Positions 1-9,033 are shown, counted from the stretch's first letter. The stretch: DNA of 64,000 nucleotides from Pseudorhodobacter aquimaris (GCF_001202025.1 NZ_LGHS01000066.1:62001-126000), one strand, 5' to 3'. Program-made: numbers and translations. Notes: generated from the sequence alone by a model not told the origin.

Positions 1-681
1 ATCCCGGTCGCGGCGCCTGAAGGCGGCGAGGAGCTCTTTGTGATAGGCGACATTGCGTGCGCCAAAGGCTTCGTGCTCTTGCAGGCTGCCGGCGCGGTAA
101 TCCACCAGATCGCGGATAAGCCCGTTAAGGAATTGGCAAATGAAGACCAAAATCGGATTGTCGCTGGCCTCGGCCAGAATGTCGTGGAATTCGACCTCGG
201 CTTGCCGCGCCAGCTCGCGCTCTTGTTCGTTGTTGGCGTTTTCGCACAGGCGGATGTTTTCCTCTAGCGCCGTCAGATGCGCCGCAGTAAGCCGGTGCAC
301 CACATTCACCGCCAGCGCCACTTCCATGGATCGGCGCAGCTCATAGACATGTTTGAAGTCGAGCTTTTGAAAATGCAGGAATTGCCGCAATTGACGTGAT
401 GCGATCTCGGCCGAGGTTTGTTGCACCTCGGGGCCGCCATTGGGGCCGGAATGCATGATCAGCAGCCCTTCCACCTCAAGCGCCTTGAGCGCCTCGCGCA
501 TGGTCCCGCGAGAGCAGCCGTAGTGGTCTTGCAGCGCGCGTTCATTCGGAAGCCGGTCTTTGGGGCCAAGGTTTTCCCGCACAATCCAGCGCCGCAGATC
601 CTCGGCGATCTGATCCGAGAGTTTGACCCTGCGCATCTTGGGCGCAGAGGAGGTGGTCGGGGTACGGCTCACGCGGGCCAT
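1..681 (-). CDS. GntR/FadR-family transcriptional regulator (C-terminus cut by window edge)
   Basis: Reading the minus strand from the ATG at 681 gives 227 codons without a stop, running off the window. Residues ~15-80 form a GntR winged helix (KLSDQIAEDLRRWIV, then RLPNERALQDHYGCSRGTMREAL). The following helical part (LRRSMEVALA, EFHDILAEASDNP, HKELLAAF) is typical of the FCD ligand-binding domain of the FadR subfamily. The start overlaps the end of the upstream M81 enzyme gene by 13 bp, so it is probably the last gene of the transporter operon and its local regulator. The ligand is not predictable from sequence; a substrate of the transporter or enzyme is a reasonable inference. Confidence 0.9.
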   Translation of the reverse strand, partial: MARVSRTPTTSSAPKMRRVKLSDQIAEDLRRWIVRENLGPKDRLPNERALQDHYGCSRGTMREALKALEVEGLLIMHSGPNGGPEVQQTSAEIASRQLRQFLHFQKLDFKHVYELRRSMEVALAVNVVHRLTAAHLTALEENIRLCENANNEQERELARQAEVEFHDILAEASDNPILVFICQFLNGLIRDLVDYRAGSLQEHEAFGARNVAYHKELLAAFRRRDRD

Positions 682-2156
682 CCTGTGATACTGTCCAAGG
701 GGTAGATCGGCCTTTTTAGTCGTTCAAAGGAAAACAGGCTGTAGTCAGAGCTGGTGATACCGCCGCTGGCGCATTCGATCACCGCGCGCGACAGGGGCGA
801 GAAGACCGGACGGCAATACATCCGCGATTTCAGGATCAGGTAACGTGCCGCCAGCGGGTCAATCCCTGCCGAGGTGAACACCCCCAGATCCCACGGCTCA
901 TGCGGGCGCTCGGTGATCAGGATGGTCGCTTGTGGCGTTTGCAGTACCACGGCACGGCCCATGTCACAGGCCTGTCCGGTATAGATCGGGCCGCTCACCA
1001 CATAGCGCCCGTCGCTGCATGCTGTAACCTTGCCACGCAGGGGCAGCGGAGGCTGTGGCGCGATGAAGCCCTTGGCGATGGCCTTATTGCCAAGCGTCAC
1101 ATCTACTGTGGCGCCGGGGCCTGCTTGGGTCAGGGTTGCGACCAGTTCAGGGTCACAGATCGGGCCTGCGATGATCCCGTCCATCCCCTCGGCCAGTGCG
1201 GTGGCCAGCACATCCATATTGTCGCAACTGCCCCCCGACATGCAGTTATCGCCATGATCCAGCAACAATACCGGGCCGGTTCCGGGTTGATCGGCGGCAC
1301 TGCGTGCCTCTAGCAGGGATTGGGCGAGGGGCTGTTCGACGTAGACGAAATCCTCGCGCCGATCCCAAGCGCAGCGGGCCAGTTCACCGGCGAGACCGGT
1401 GGCCTGATCGGGGGTGGTGGCGACCGTCACGATCGACAGCCCCGCATCGGCAATATCGGACAGGCCAAAGCCGCCGAATACCGTGGCGGCCAGCACGCCG
1501 TTCTTGCCCTCGGCGGTGCGGGCCTGTTCGATCAGATCGGTCATCGCGCAATCGACTTCGGTATTCATTTTCAACGTATGCGGCAGCATCGGCGGATGTG
1601 AAAGCGCCATATGCGGGCGCAGTCCCTCGGAGAGCATCGCCTCGATGATGCGGGTCACATGCGCGCCGGTGGCATACATATCGATATGCGGATAGGTCTT
1701 GAACCCGACGATGCAATCACAGTTTTCAACGATCTTCGCGCTGATATTGCCATGCAGATCCAGCGCCACACCCAAGGGCACATCGGGGGCCAGCGCGCGG
1801 ATACGGGCCAGAAGCTCCCCCTCGCAATCCTCATGGCCCTGGCTGACCATCGCGCCGTGCAAGTCCAGCAAGATCACATCCACACCGCCCGCAACCGCGC
1901 GCAGCAACGGGGCGATCAGCGCCTCGAATACCTCATCAGGGCAGGGGCCGCTGGGGTTGGCCGTTGCCGCCAGCGGGGTGATCAGATCATCCCCGCGTTT
2001 GGTGGCATAATCGACAAAGGCACCAAAGGCCGTGTTCGATCCGGTGCCAAAGGCGCGCGCATCGGCGTCATATTTCGGCTCAAAGGACGCAAGGGGCGTG
2101 GGCACCGGCGAAAAGGTATTGGTTTCATGGTTGAGCCTTGCCGCGAGAATACGCAT
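669..2156 (-). CDS. M81 family metallopeptidase (MlrC-like)
   Basis: About 495 aa, the usual length of the MlrC/M81 family, named after the enzyme that cleaves linearised microcystin; most members have unknown natural substrates. Family landmarks are the N-terminal RLNHETNTFSP, LLDLHGAM with the probable metal ligands D98 and H100, a second DLHGN, and TYPHID with H157 and D159. I chose the ATG at 2156 because GAAAGG lies 7 nt upstream; the ATG at 2171 would add five residues and has an AGGA almost touching it. The gene sits between livF and a GntR regulator, so it probably acts in the cytoplasm on the imported compound, an amide, peptide or cyclic ureide-like molecule (inference). Confidence 0.9.
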   Translation of the reverse strand: MRILAARLNHETNTFSPVPTPLASFEPKYDADARAFGTGSNTAFGAFVDYATKRGDDLITPLAATANPSGPCPDEVFEALIAPLLRAVAGGVDVILLDLHGAMVSQGHEDCEGELLARIRALAPDVPLGVALDLHGNISAKIVENCDCIVGFKTYPHIDMYATGAHVTRIIEAMLSEGLRPHMALSHPPMLPHTLKMNTEVDCAMTDLIEQARTAEGKNGVLAATVFGGFGLSDIADAGLSIVTVATTPDQATGLAGELARCAWDRREDFVYVEQPLAQSLLEARSAADQPGTGPVLLLDHGDNCMSGGSCDNMDVLATALAEGMDGIIAGPICDPELVATLTQAGPGATVDVTLGNKAIAKGFIAPQPPLPLRGKVTACSDGRYVVSGPIYTGQACDMGRAVVLQTPQATILITERPHEPWDLGVFTSAGIDPLAARYLILKSRMYCRPVFSPLSRAVIECASGGITSSDYSLFSFERLKRPIYPLDSITGWPA

Positions 2157-2193
2157 CAGATGGCCTTTCATTTCCTAATTACAGCGACCGGCG

Positions 2194-2898
2194 TCAGGCA
2201 TCGACGCCAAGATAGCGGTCGCGCACCGTATGGTCGGCGATGAATTCGGCCGATGTGGCATGATGTACCACCTTGCCCAGTTCGATGATATAATGTCGGT
2301 CGGCCAGTTCGGCGCAAACCGCAAGGTTCTGTTCGACCAAAAGAATAGAGACACCGGCGTCACGGACCTTTTTGATCTGTGCGACGATTTCCTCAACGAT
2401 GATCGGGGCCAGCCCCTCAACCGGCTCATCCAGCATCAAAACCTTGGGGCCGCCCAGCAAGGCGCGCGCAATCGCCAGCATTTGCTGTTCCCCGCCCGAC
2501 AATTGCCCGCCGCTGTTCTTGCGCCTTTCCTGTAGACGCGGAAAGATCTGGTAGATATCGGCCAGCGACCATTGCGCGCCCCGCCGCTGCGAGATGCGCA
2601 GGTTTTCCTCTACGGTCAGCAACCCGAAGATGCCGCGGTGTTCAGGCACCAGGGCCAGCCCGTTTTGCGCGGTGCGATAGGCGGGCCAGCCTGTGGTCTC
2701 CTCGCCCGAAATCCAGACATGGCCGCGTTTGGGGGGCAACAGCCCGCTGATGCTTTTGAGGGTAGAGGTCTTGCCCGCGCCATTGCGCCCAAGCAGGGTA
2801 ACAATCTCGCCTTCCTCTACCTTCAGGGAAACGCCCTGAATGATATGGCTTTTGCCGTAATAGCTGTGAATATCCTCGATGCGCAGCGCCTCGCTCAT
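2194..2898 (-). CDS. livF: Branched-chain amino acid-type ABC transporter ATPase (LivF)
   Basis: 234 aa ATP-binding subunit of a HAAT-family importer. Walker A is at G37-T44 (GRNGAGKT), the signature LSGGEQQ at 133-139 and Walker B at 153-158 (LMLDEP), followed by VEGLAP, close to the SEGLAP that marks LivF rather than LivG. It couples ATP hydrolysis to transport on the inner face of the membrane together with LivG. It overlaps livG by 4 bp (ATGA), so translation is probably coupled. The substrate is unknown; the symbol refers to the family position, not to proven leucine transport. Confidence 0.93.
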   Translation of the reverse strand: MSEALRIEDIHSYYGKSHIIQGVSLKVEEGEIVTLLGRNGAGKTSTLKSISGLLPPKRGHVWISGEETTGWPAYRTAQNGLALVPEHRGIFGLLTVEENLRISQRRGAQWSLADIYQIFPRLQERRKNSGGQLSGGEQQMLAIARALLGGPKVLMLDEPVEGLAPIIVEEIVAQIKKVRDAGVSILLVEQNLAVCAELADRHYIIELGKVVHHATSAEFIADHTVRDRYLGVDA

Positions 2899-3677
2899 GC
2901 GATGTCTCCGGTTATCATATTGCCAAGATAGGCTTTTTTCACTTCGGGGTCGTCACGCACCATGGCGGGCGGCCCCTCGACCAGTTTGCGCCCCAGACGC
3001 AGCACGGTCACGGTGTCGCTGATATTCATCACGATGCCCATGTTATGCTCGATGAACAAAACGGTGTGATCGCTTGCCAGCCCCTGGATCAGGTCCTTCA
3101 TGGTTTCGATATCATCGATGCCCATGCCCGAGGTGGGTTCGTCCATCAAGATCACGCGGGGGCGGGCGGCCATGGCCATGCCCACCTCCAGCCTGCGTTG
3201 CTGGCCATGCGCCAGTTCACCGGCCGCGCGTGTAGCCACGCGGGTCAGGGACAGCCGCGCCAGCATTTCATCGACGGTTGCCATGGCCTCATGGTTGCTT
3301 TCGGCACGCCGCCACATCGCAAGGGCCTGCCAAGGGGTGCGGCCCTGAGCGGCCAGACGCAGGTTTTCATGCACCGACAGATCGGGAAACAGGCTGGTGA
3401 CCTGAAACGACCGCGCAATGCCGCGCCGTACCCGTTCGTTATCCGAAAGGTTGGTAATGTCGCGCCCGCCCAGCGTGATTTTGCCGCTAGAGGGGCGCAC
3501 CCGCCCGGTCAGGGCATGAAACAAGGTGGTCTTGCCCGCGCCATTTGGTCCGATGATCGAATGGACACTGTTTTCGCGGATATTGAGATCTACATCGGCC
3601 AAGGCGACGAATTTGTTGTAACTGACGCCCAGCCCTTTGGTGACAAGCGCATCGGTTGTGGAAGCTGTTTGTGTCAT
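2895..3677 (-). CDS. livG: Branched-chain amino acid-type ABC transporter ATPase (LivG)
   Basis: 260 aa second ATPase of the importer. Walker A is at G43-T50 (GPNGAGKT). The signature is the LivG-type variant LAHGQQ at 155-160, and Walker B ends at D179-E180 (ILMDEP). The ATG at 3677 is preferred to an upstream in-frame start at 3713: GGAG lies 9 nt before it and it begins 4 nt after the livM stop, whereas the upstream start would overlap livM. Order in the operon is binding protein, livH, livM, livG, livF, the standard HAAT arrangement. Confidence 0.93.
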   Translation of the reverse strand: MTQTASTTDALVTKGLGVSYNKFVALADVDLNIRENSVHSIIGPNGAGKTTLFHALTGRVRPSSGKITLGGRDITNLSDNERVRRGIARSFQVTSLFPDLSVHENLRLAAQGRTPWQALAMWRRAESNHEAMATVDEMLARLSLTRVATRAAGELAHGQQRRLEVGMAMAARPRVILMDEPTSGMGIDDIETMKDLIQGLASDHTVLFIEHNMGIVMNISDTVTVLRLGRKLVEGPPAMVRDDPEVKKAYLGNMITGDIA

Positions 3678-3681
3678 GCGC

Positions 3682-4677
3682 TCATTCTCCCTTTGCCGTG
3701 GTATCGGTGCCAAGGTCGGATGGCTCCACCTCGGGGGGGATGCGGTTGTGGGTCAGCAAGGCGTAAATCTTTTCGACCAGCCCCCACAGACCCTTTTGCA
3801 AGAACAGGGCCACGACCACCAGCACCAGCCCCAAAAGCAACAGCCAACGCGGCCAGATTGAGGAGAGCGTATCCGCCATCAGCAAGTAAAAGCTCGCCCC
3901 CAGAACAGACGCGTAGAGCGAGGAGCTGCCGCCGATGATGGTCATCACCAGAATGATTTCACTGGTGTGATATTCGATTGAGGAGAGGGGCGCCACGCCG
4001 ATCAGCATCGCATGAAGCGCGCCCGCAAAGGCGGTAACAGCGCCGGAAATCGCAAAGGCCGCGATCTTGAACACCCGTACCGGAAAGCCGATGGCGGCGG
4101 CGCGTTCTTCATTTTCGCGCACGGCGATCAGGGTGCGCCCAAAGGTGGACTGCGTTACCAGCAGCATCGCGGCAAAGACCAGCACGAAACAGACCCCGAC
4201 ATAGGCGTAATAGGACCATGGATCGACAAGCTGTTCCCCGTTCAGCATCGGCCGCGGCACATCCAACAGCCCGTTGTCGCCGCCCGTCAGATCACTGAAC
4301 GTATAGGCGAGAAAGTAGAACAGCTGGGAAAAGGCCAGCGTCAGCATCACGAAATACACCCCCTGACGGCGGATCGAAAGCCCGCCGACCAGCGTCGCGA
4401 TGACCGTGCCAAGCACCGCTGCCATCGGAAGCATCAGCCCCACGGGAACCCCTGTCCGCGTCAGCACGATCCCGGCAAGATAACTGCCTGTGCCGAAAAA
4501 GATCCCCTGTCCAAAGGACAATAGCCCGGTATAGCCCAGCAACAGGTTGCTGGCGGCAACGACCATGCCATAGATCAGAATCTCGCTGGCCATAATGCCC
4601 GAACGCAGGAAAAACGGCAGGGCAAGCACGGTCAGCACCACTAGGCCGAACTGGAAAAACGGTTTGTTGATCAACAT
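3682..4677 (-). CDS. livM: Branched-chain amino acid-type ABC transporter permease (LivM)
   Basis: 331 aa, very hydrophobic, with about nine to ten membrane segments. It carries the LivM-type stretches LLLGYTGLLSFGQGIFFGTGSYLAG near the N-terminus and MTIIGGSSSLYASVLGA near the C-terminus, the latter part of the loop that contacts the ATPases. It forms the inner-membrane channel with LivH. It lies 3 bp after livH and 4 bp before livG. The charged tail after the last membrane segment (about 30 residues) is cytoplasmic. Confidence 0.93.
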   Translation of the reverse strand: MLINKPFFQFGLVVLTVLALPFFLRSGIMASEILIYGMVVAASNLLLGYTGLLSFGQGIFFGTGSYLAGIVLTRTGVPVGLMLPMAAVLGTVIATLVGGLSIRRQGVYFVMLTLAFSQLFYFLAYTFSDLTGGDNGLLDVPRPMLNGEQLVDPWSYYAYVGVCFVLVFAAMLLVTQSTFGRTLIAVRENEERAAAIGFPVRVFKIAAFAISGAVTAFAGALHAMLIGVAPLSSIEYHTSEIILVMTIIGGSSSLYASVLGASFYLLMADTLSSIWPRWLLLLGLVLVVVALFLQKGLWGLVEKIYALLTHNRIPPEVEPSDLGTDTTAKGE

Positions 4678-4680
4678 CGC

Positions 4681-5535
4681 TCAGACCCTCCCGAAGAGGC
4701 CGCGAGGCATTGTGACAATGACAAAGGCCATGGCGACATAGATCATTAACCGCGCGCCCTCGGGCCAGATGGTGGCCATCAGGCTTTGGATAACCCCGAC
4801 CAGCAGACCGGCGGCCAATGCGCCGACATAGCTGCCCATGCCGCCGATGACGACGACGACAAAGGCAACGCTCAACGCCTCAACGCCCATGAAGGGTTCC
4901 ACCCCGCGAATGGGGGCGGCCAGCGCGCCCGCAAGCCCTGCCAGCCCCGCCCCGAAGGCAAAGACGGCAGTGTTGATGCGCAGCGTGTCATAACCCAGAA
5001 GGGCCATCGTCTCGGTCGATTCCGACCCGGCCCGCACGATCGCGCCAAGCCGCGTCCGCTCCAGCGCCCAATAGAGGACAAAGGCCAGAACCGCCGTAAA
5101 GCAGATCGCGAAAATACGGTAATAGGGATAGATGAAATCCCCGATGATCAGCACACCGGCCAAGGATTTTGGCGTGGCCACGCTGCCGCCCAGAGGGCCC
5201 CAGACCACGATGACAAACTCCTGAATAACCAGCGCAAGGCCAACGGTTACCAGAATGTGGAACGTATGGGGCAGCTTGTAGATCCGTCGCAAGAGCGAGG
5301 CCTCGGTCAACCCCGCGACCAGGGCGACAATCACCGCCGCCGCAGGCATCGCCACCCAGAAACTGATATCCCGTTCGACCAGATCATAGGTCAGATAGGC
5401 CCCCAGCAAATAAAAGGCCCCATGTGCGAAGTTAACAAATTGCAGCAAGCCGAAGATAATGCTCAGCCCGACGGCGAGCAGGAAATACAACATGCCAAGG
5501 CCGATGCCATTCAGCACCTGAAAAAGGTAGATCAC
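4681..5535 (-). CDS. livH: Branched-chain amino acid-type ABC transporter permease (LivH)
   Basis: 284 aa inner-membrane permease with about eight hydrophobic segments. The N-terminal LSIIFGLLQFVNFAHGAFYLLGAY and the later VVVIGGMGSYVGALAAG are characteristic of LivH. It pairs with LivM. The gene starts 63 bp after the binding-protein gene, a gap large enough to allow the higher expression usual for binding proteins, and ends 3 bp before livM. Confidence 0.93.
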   Translation of the reverse strand: MIYLFQVLNGIGLGMLYFLLAVGLSIIFGLLQFVNFAHGAFYLLGAYLTYDLVERDISFWVAMPAAAVIVALVAGLTEASLLRRIYKLPHTFHILVTVGLALVIQEFVIVVWGPLGGSVATPKSLAGVLIIGDFIYPYYRIFAICFTAVLAFVLYWALERTRLGAIVRAGSESTETMALLGYDTLRINTAVFAFGAGLAGLAGALAAPIRGVEPFMGVEALSVAFVVVVIGGMGSYVGALAAGLLVGVIQSLMATIWPEGARLMIYVAMAFVIVTMPRGLFGRV

Positions 5536-5598
5536 CGATTGCGCTCCTATGACGGGATAAGGGTCGGGTACCGCAATTGCGCGGCACCCGAAGGGGCA

Positions 5599-6807
5599 TC
5601 AGCCCAGTTTACAGCCTGAATCGGCCGGCGAGAGGAAGGACTGTCCGGCGCTGATCACCTCGGCATAATCATCCGCATCCTGCATATCGGCTTTGGCTTT
5701 TCCCTTGAGCAGGTAATAATCCTTCATCACCTGATGGTCCTCGGCGCGGATCGTCTCGGGCCCTGTCAGCCCGTCATAGGCCATCCCGCTCAGGGCTGCG
5801 GCCACGGCGGGACCGTCAGTGGTGCCTGCCTTGGCCGCCGCATCCAACAGCAATTTGGTGCAGATATAGGACCCGGCCAGAGAGTAATTCGGGTTGATGT
5901 CGTATTTTTCCCGCACCTTGGCGCGCAGCGCGTTGTTCAGCGGTGCATCGACGTTGTGCCAATATTGGGCACCGAAATAGACGCCCTCGCAAACATCCGC
6001 GCCCAACCCTTCGAATTGCTCCAGACCCGAGGCCCATGCAATCACGATCGTCATCCGTTCCTTCAGGCCAAAGCTGATCGCCTGCCGCAAGGTATCCGAG
6101 GATTGCGAGCCGAAGTTGAGCAGCAGCAAGACATCGGGCTTGGCCGCGATTGCATTGGTGATATAGCCGCTGAACTCTTTTTCGGTCAGCGAGTGATAGC
6201 TGTTACCGACATGTTCCAACCCTTTTTCCGCAAGCAGGTTGGTTGTCGCATTCAACAAGCCTTCACCGAACACATATTGCGGCGTGATGGTGTACCAGCG
6301 CTTGGCGTCGGGGATCGCGTCTATGATCGGGCGCAGGGTTTGTTCAATCGCGCCAAAGGTTGGCACGCTCCAGCGGAAGGTGGCGGAGTTGCAATCGCTT
6401 CCAGTGATCTCATCCGCGCCCGCAGTGGTCATGAAAACCCCGCCACCCCGTTCGATTTCCTTGCCCATGGCAAGGGATTCCGAAGACAGGATACCACCGG
6501 CAAAAAGTTTGACCCCGTCCTGGGCGATCCCGTCCTGAACACGTCGTACAGCGGTTGCGGGTTTGCCTTCGGTGTCCAGATCCAGCGTCGAGACGTCGAC
6601 ACCTAGATTTGCGGCGGCCTCTTCGGCGGCGATGATCGCGCCCATGCTGGCGAATTTGCCATTGGCGGCGAAAGCCCCCGAGATCGGAACGGGAATGCCG
6701 ACGGTCATCGCCCCGGTCGCCGCATATGCGCGCCCGATGATGCCCGGAAGCGCCGTGGTTGCGCCCAAGGCGGCAGTGTACCTCAGAAAATTGCGTCTGT
6801 TGGTCAT
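5599..6807 (-). CDS. ABC transporter periplasmic substrate-binding protein, Tat-type signal
   Basis: 402 aa periplasmic ligand-binding protein of the type-1 (LivK/amide-binding) fold. The N-terminus has a twin-arginine signal (NRRNFLR followed by a hydrophobic stretch ending AYA near residue 29), suggesting export in the folded state. The mature part reads as the family: VGIPVPISGAFAANG, QDGVKLFAGGILSSESLAMGKEIE, VLLLLNFGSQSSDTLRQA, and a C-terminal YYLLKGKAK. This is the first gene of the operon; its promoter should lie in 6808-7055. It resembles amide/urea-type binders as much as leucine binders, so the substrate is left open. Confidence 0.9.
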   Translation of the reverse strand: MTNRRNFLRYTAALGATTALPGIIGRAYAATGAMTVGIPVPISGAFAANGKFASMGAIIAAEEAAANLGVDVSTLDLDTEGKPATAVRRVQDGIAQDGVKLFAGGILSSESLAMGKEIERGGGVFMTTAGADEITGSDCNSATFRWSVPTFGAIEQTLRPIIDAIPDAKRWYTITPQYVFGEGLLNATTNLLAEKGLEHVGNSYHSLTEKEFSGYITNAIAAKPDVLLLLNFGSQSSDTLRQAISFGLKERMTIVIAWASGLEQFEGLGADVCEGVYFGAQYWHNVDAPLNNALRAKVREKYDINPNYSLAGSYICTKLLLDAAAKAGTTDGPAVAAALSGMAYDGLTGPETIRAEDHQVMKDYYLLKGKAKADMQDADDYAEVISAGQSFLSPADSGCKLG

Positions 6808-6875
6808 ATATCCTCCTGTTGTTTTATTGGTCGAAAGTCATTCATTGCTGTCGAGCCGCGGCTTTTAATAGCCTT

Positions 6876-6957
6876 ATGATTATAACGATCATGATAAATA
6901 CGATTCTGTCCAGAAGTTTTCACCCCGACAGGTATCTTTGATCCGTGTCGGTCGGGG
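6876..6957. promoter_or_regulatory. Divergent intergenic region with two inverted repeats
   Basis: The 248 bp between the binding-protein gene (leftward) and the MscS gene (rightward) must hold both promoters. Two dyads are visible: ATGAT-N7-ATCAT at 6876-6892, a possible operator for the GntR protein encoded at the end of the operon, and a perfect 7-bp inverted repeat CCCCGAC/GTCGGGG at 6923-6929 and 6951-6957. Neither matches a consensus I can name, so the regulatory role is inference. Confidence 0.25.
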
Positions 6958-7055
6958 CGGCGTATCCAGATTATCAGGAATAGGATGTGCAAACCCGTCT
7001 AGGTTCGTTAGGCTTGCTGTCCAGCTATAAATCTGAGGAAAGCATTTAACCGCTT

Positions 7056-8396
7056 ATGGACCCGCTGAACCAAGAGATCGTGACCGCGACCCAAGGCCTG
7101 TTTGCGCAAGCAGAGACATTTTTACGATCGCTTTTGTTGCCGCGCCGACTTTATCAGGTTGCGGGGATTGTCGCGATCTTGCTGTTTGCCCGCTTGCTGC
7201 GCGTGCCCTTGTCGCGCCGCTTGACGGCTTGGGCGCGCGCGCATGAGGGGCTGCAAAAGTGGCAATTGCGGCTTGTGGTTACATTGGACCGCAACCTGAC
7301 GCTCTTGATCTTTACGGTGCTTAACTGGCTGGTGTTCTGGGGGTTGTCACAGGTCACATGGCCGTCGCGTATCCAGCTGCTGGAAGTGGCGGGTACGATT
7401 GGCGTCATGTTGCTGTTCGTGAATTTTGCGGCCAAGCTGATCGGCAACCGTTTCTTGTCGCGCGTGGTGACTTGGGGCGCCGGGATCTGGGGGGTTGCGG
7501 TTATCCTTGGCTTTGACGCCGAGGTGCTTTCCTTTCTGGACAGCCTTGCGGTCAGCTTTGGTGATTTCCGACTGACGGCGCTGACGGTGATAAAGGCGTT
7601 GGTTGTTACCGGCCTTTTGGTGGCAGGCGCGCGGATGTTGACGCGCGGCGCTACGGGCCGGATCAAGGGCAATGCCGACATCAGCCCCTCGATGCAGGTT
7701 CTGGCGATCAAGGCGACACAGCTTTTCCTGTTCGGGGGCGCGTTTTATATCGGGCTGAAGGCGGTCGGGTTTGATCTGACGGGGCTTGCGGTCCTGTCCG
7801 GTGCGATCGGTGTTGGCCTTGGGTTTGGGTTGCAAAAGGTGGTGTCGAACCTTGTGTCCGGTATCATCATTCTGCTGGATAAGTCAATCAAACCCGGCGA
7901 TGTCATCAGCCTTGGCACGACCTTTGGGTGGATAGAGGCGCTGGGCGCGCGCTATGTTTCGGTGGTCACGCGGGACGGCAAGGAATATCTGATCCCGAAC
8001 GAGGATCTGATTACCGGGCAGGTGGTTAACTGGTCGCATAGCAACCGATTTGTGCGGCTCGATCTGTTTTTTGGCACGGCCTATGACGACGACCCGCACC
8101 TCGTGCGAAAACTGGCGGTTGAGGCGGCGCTGGGCGTGGACCGCGTGCTGCAGGATCGCAAGCCAGTCTGCCATATCGTCGGCTTTGGCGACAGCTCGGT
8201 TGATTTCATCCTGCGCTTCTGGATTGCGGACCCCACGGCGGGGCTGACCAACATTCGCGGCAATGTCTATCTGGCGCTTTGGGATGCGTTCAAGGCCAAT
8301 GGCATTTCCATCCCCTTCCCGCAGCGCGAGGTGAGGGTTCTGGAAGGCTCCGAGCTGACAACGCGCACGCGCCGCAGTCACGCCGATCCGCAGTGA
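7056..8396 (+). CDS. Small-conductance mechanosensitive ion channel family protein (MscS type)
   Basis: 446 aa. About six hydrophobic segments precede the conserved MscS core: the pore helix (LSGAIGVGLGFGLQKVVSNLVSG, about residues 247-270) and then the beta domain (SIKPGDVISLG, YLIPNEDLITGQVVNWSH) and the C-terminal mixed domain. It should release solutes on hypo-osmotic shock, in the inner membrane. The family's small E. coli member has three membrane helices, so this is a larger YbdG/YnaI-like version. It is monocistronic, divergent from the transporter operon. Confidence 0.9.
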   Translation: MDPLNQEIVTATQGLFAQAETFLRSLLLPRRLYQVAGIVAILLFARLLRVPLSRRLTAWARAHEGLQKWQLRLVVTLDRNLTLLIFTVLNWLVFWGLSQVTWPSRIQLLEVAGTIGVMLLFVNFAAKLIGNRFLSRVVTWGAGIWGVAVILGFDAEVLSFLDSLAVSFGDFRLTALTVIKALVVTGLLVAGARMLTRGATGRIKGNADISPSMQVLAIKATQLFLFGGAFYIGLKAVGFDLTGLAVLSGAIGVGLGFGLQKVVSNLVSGIIILLDKSIKPGDVISLGTTFGWIEALGARYVSVVTRDGKEYLIPNEDLITGQVVNWSHSNRFVRLDLFFGTAYDDDPHLVRKLAVEAALGVDRVLQDRKPVCHIVGFGDSSVDFILRFWIADPTAGLTNIRGNVYLALWDAFKANGISIPFPQREVRVLEGSELTTRTRRSHADPQ

Positions 8397-8587
8397 TTCG
8401 TGCATCCTTGGAGCAATCCGCCGCGTTCTTGTGATTTCGGCGCCTCAAATAGGCACTGTTCCCTTGCACAGGCCGACTGCCTGTGATTGAGATTTGCGCC
8501 GCAGGGTGATATTCTGCGTATGCCGCCCTGCGCCGGGGGTGTGTTGGCATCAAGCCTTATGTCCGGCGCGTGAAATTCTGGAGGACA

Positions 8588-8650
8588 ATGTCCTGTCTCA
8601 TTCTGATCCTGCGACCGGGCTTCCGGTCGGACCAAGGGCCGCGCGTATGA
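8588..8650 (+). CDS. Possible 20-codon leader ORF overlapping the rsfS start
   Basis: An ATG at 8588 follows GGAGG (8580-8584) with only 3 nt between. It opens a 20-codon frame rich in Leu and Ile (begins MSCLILILRPGF) whose stop TGA overlaps the rsfS ATG in an ATGA arrangement at 8647-8650. The same GGAGG is 8 nt before an in-frame CTG (8593) of the rsfS frame, so it may instead serve an extended RsfS. I cannot tell which from sequence. Confidence 0.25.
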   Translation: MSCLILILRPGFRSDQGPRV

Positions 8651-9033
8651 CAACTGCGGCCAATACTGAAAACCATCCCGATCCCGAAACGCTTTTGGCC
8701 ACAGTCTTGGCCAGCGTCGAAGATGACAAGGCCGAGGATGTCGTACAGATCGATCTGCGCGGCCGGTCCGATATGGCGGATTATATGGTCATCTGCTCTG
8801 GCCGGTCCACACGTCAGGTCGTCTCGATTTCCGAGCGACTGGCCGACCGGATCAAGCAAGACTACGGCATTCTGTGCAAGATGGAAGGCAAGGATTCCGG
8901 CGATTGGGTTCTGGTCGATACCGGCGATGTTATCGTTCATATTTTCCGCCCCGAAGTGCGTGAGTTTTATGACCTTGAGAAAATGTGGCAGTCAGGTGGC
9001 CATATGGGCATGGATGCGCGCGAGGCTGATTGA
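8647..9033 (+). CDS. rsfS: Ribosome silencing factor RsfS
   Basis: 128 aa from the ATG at 8647. Family hallmarks are DDKAEDVVQIDLRGRSDMADYMVICSG-type sequence, STRQVVSISERLADRIK, and the C-terminal GDWVLVDTGDVIVHIF...REFYDLEKMW. RsfS binds ribosomal protein uL14 of the large subunit and blocks subunit joining when nutrients are short. An alternative longer form starting at a CTG (8593) after a strong GGAGG cannot be excluded. The stop overlaps the rlmH start by one base (TGATG), the standard rsfS-rlmH pairing. Confidence 0.95.
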   Translation: MTTAANTENHPDPETLLATVLASVEDDKAEDVVQIDLRGRSDMADYMVICSGRSTRQVVSISERLADRIKQDYGILCKMEGKDSGDWVLVDTGDVIVHIFRPEVREFYDLEKMWQSGGHMGMDAREAD

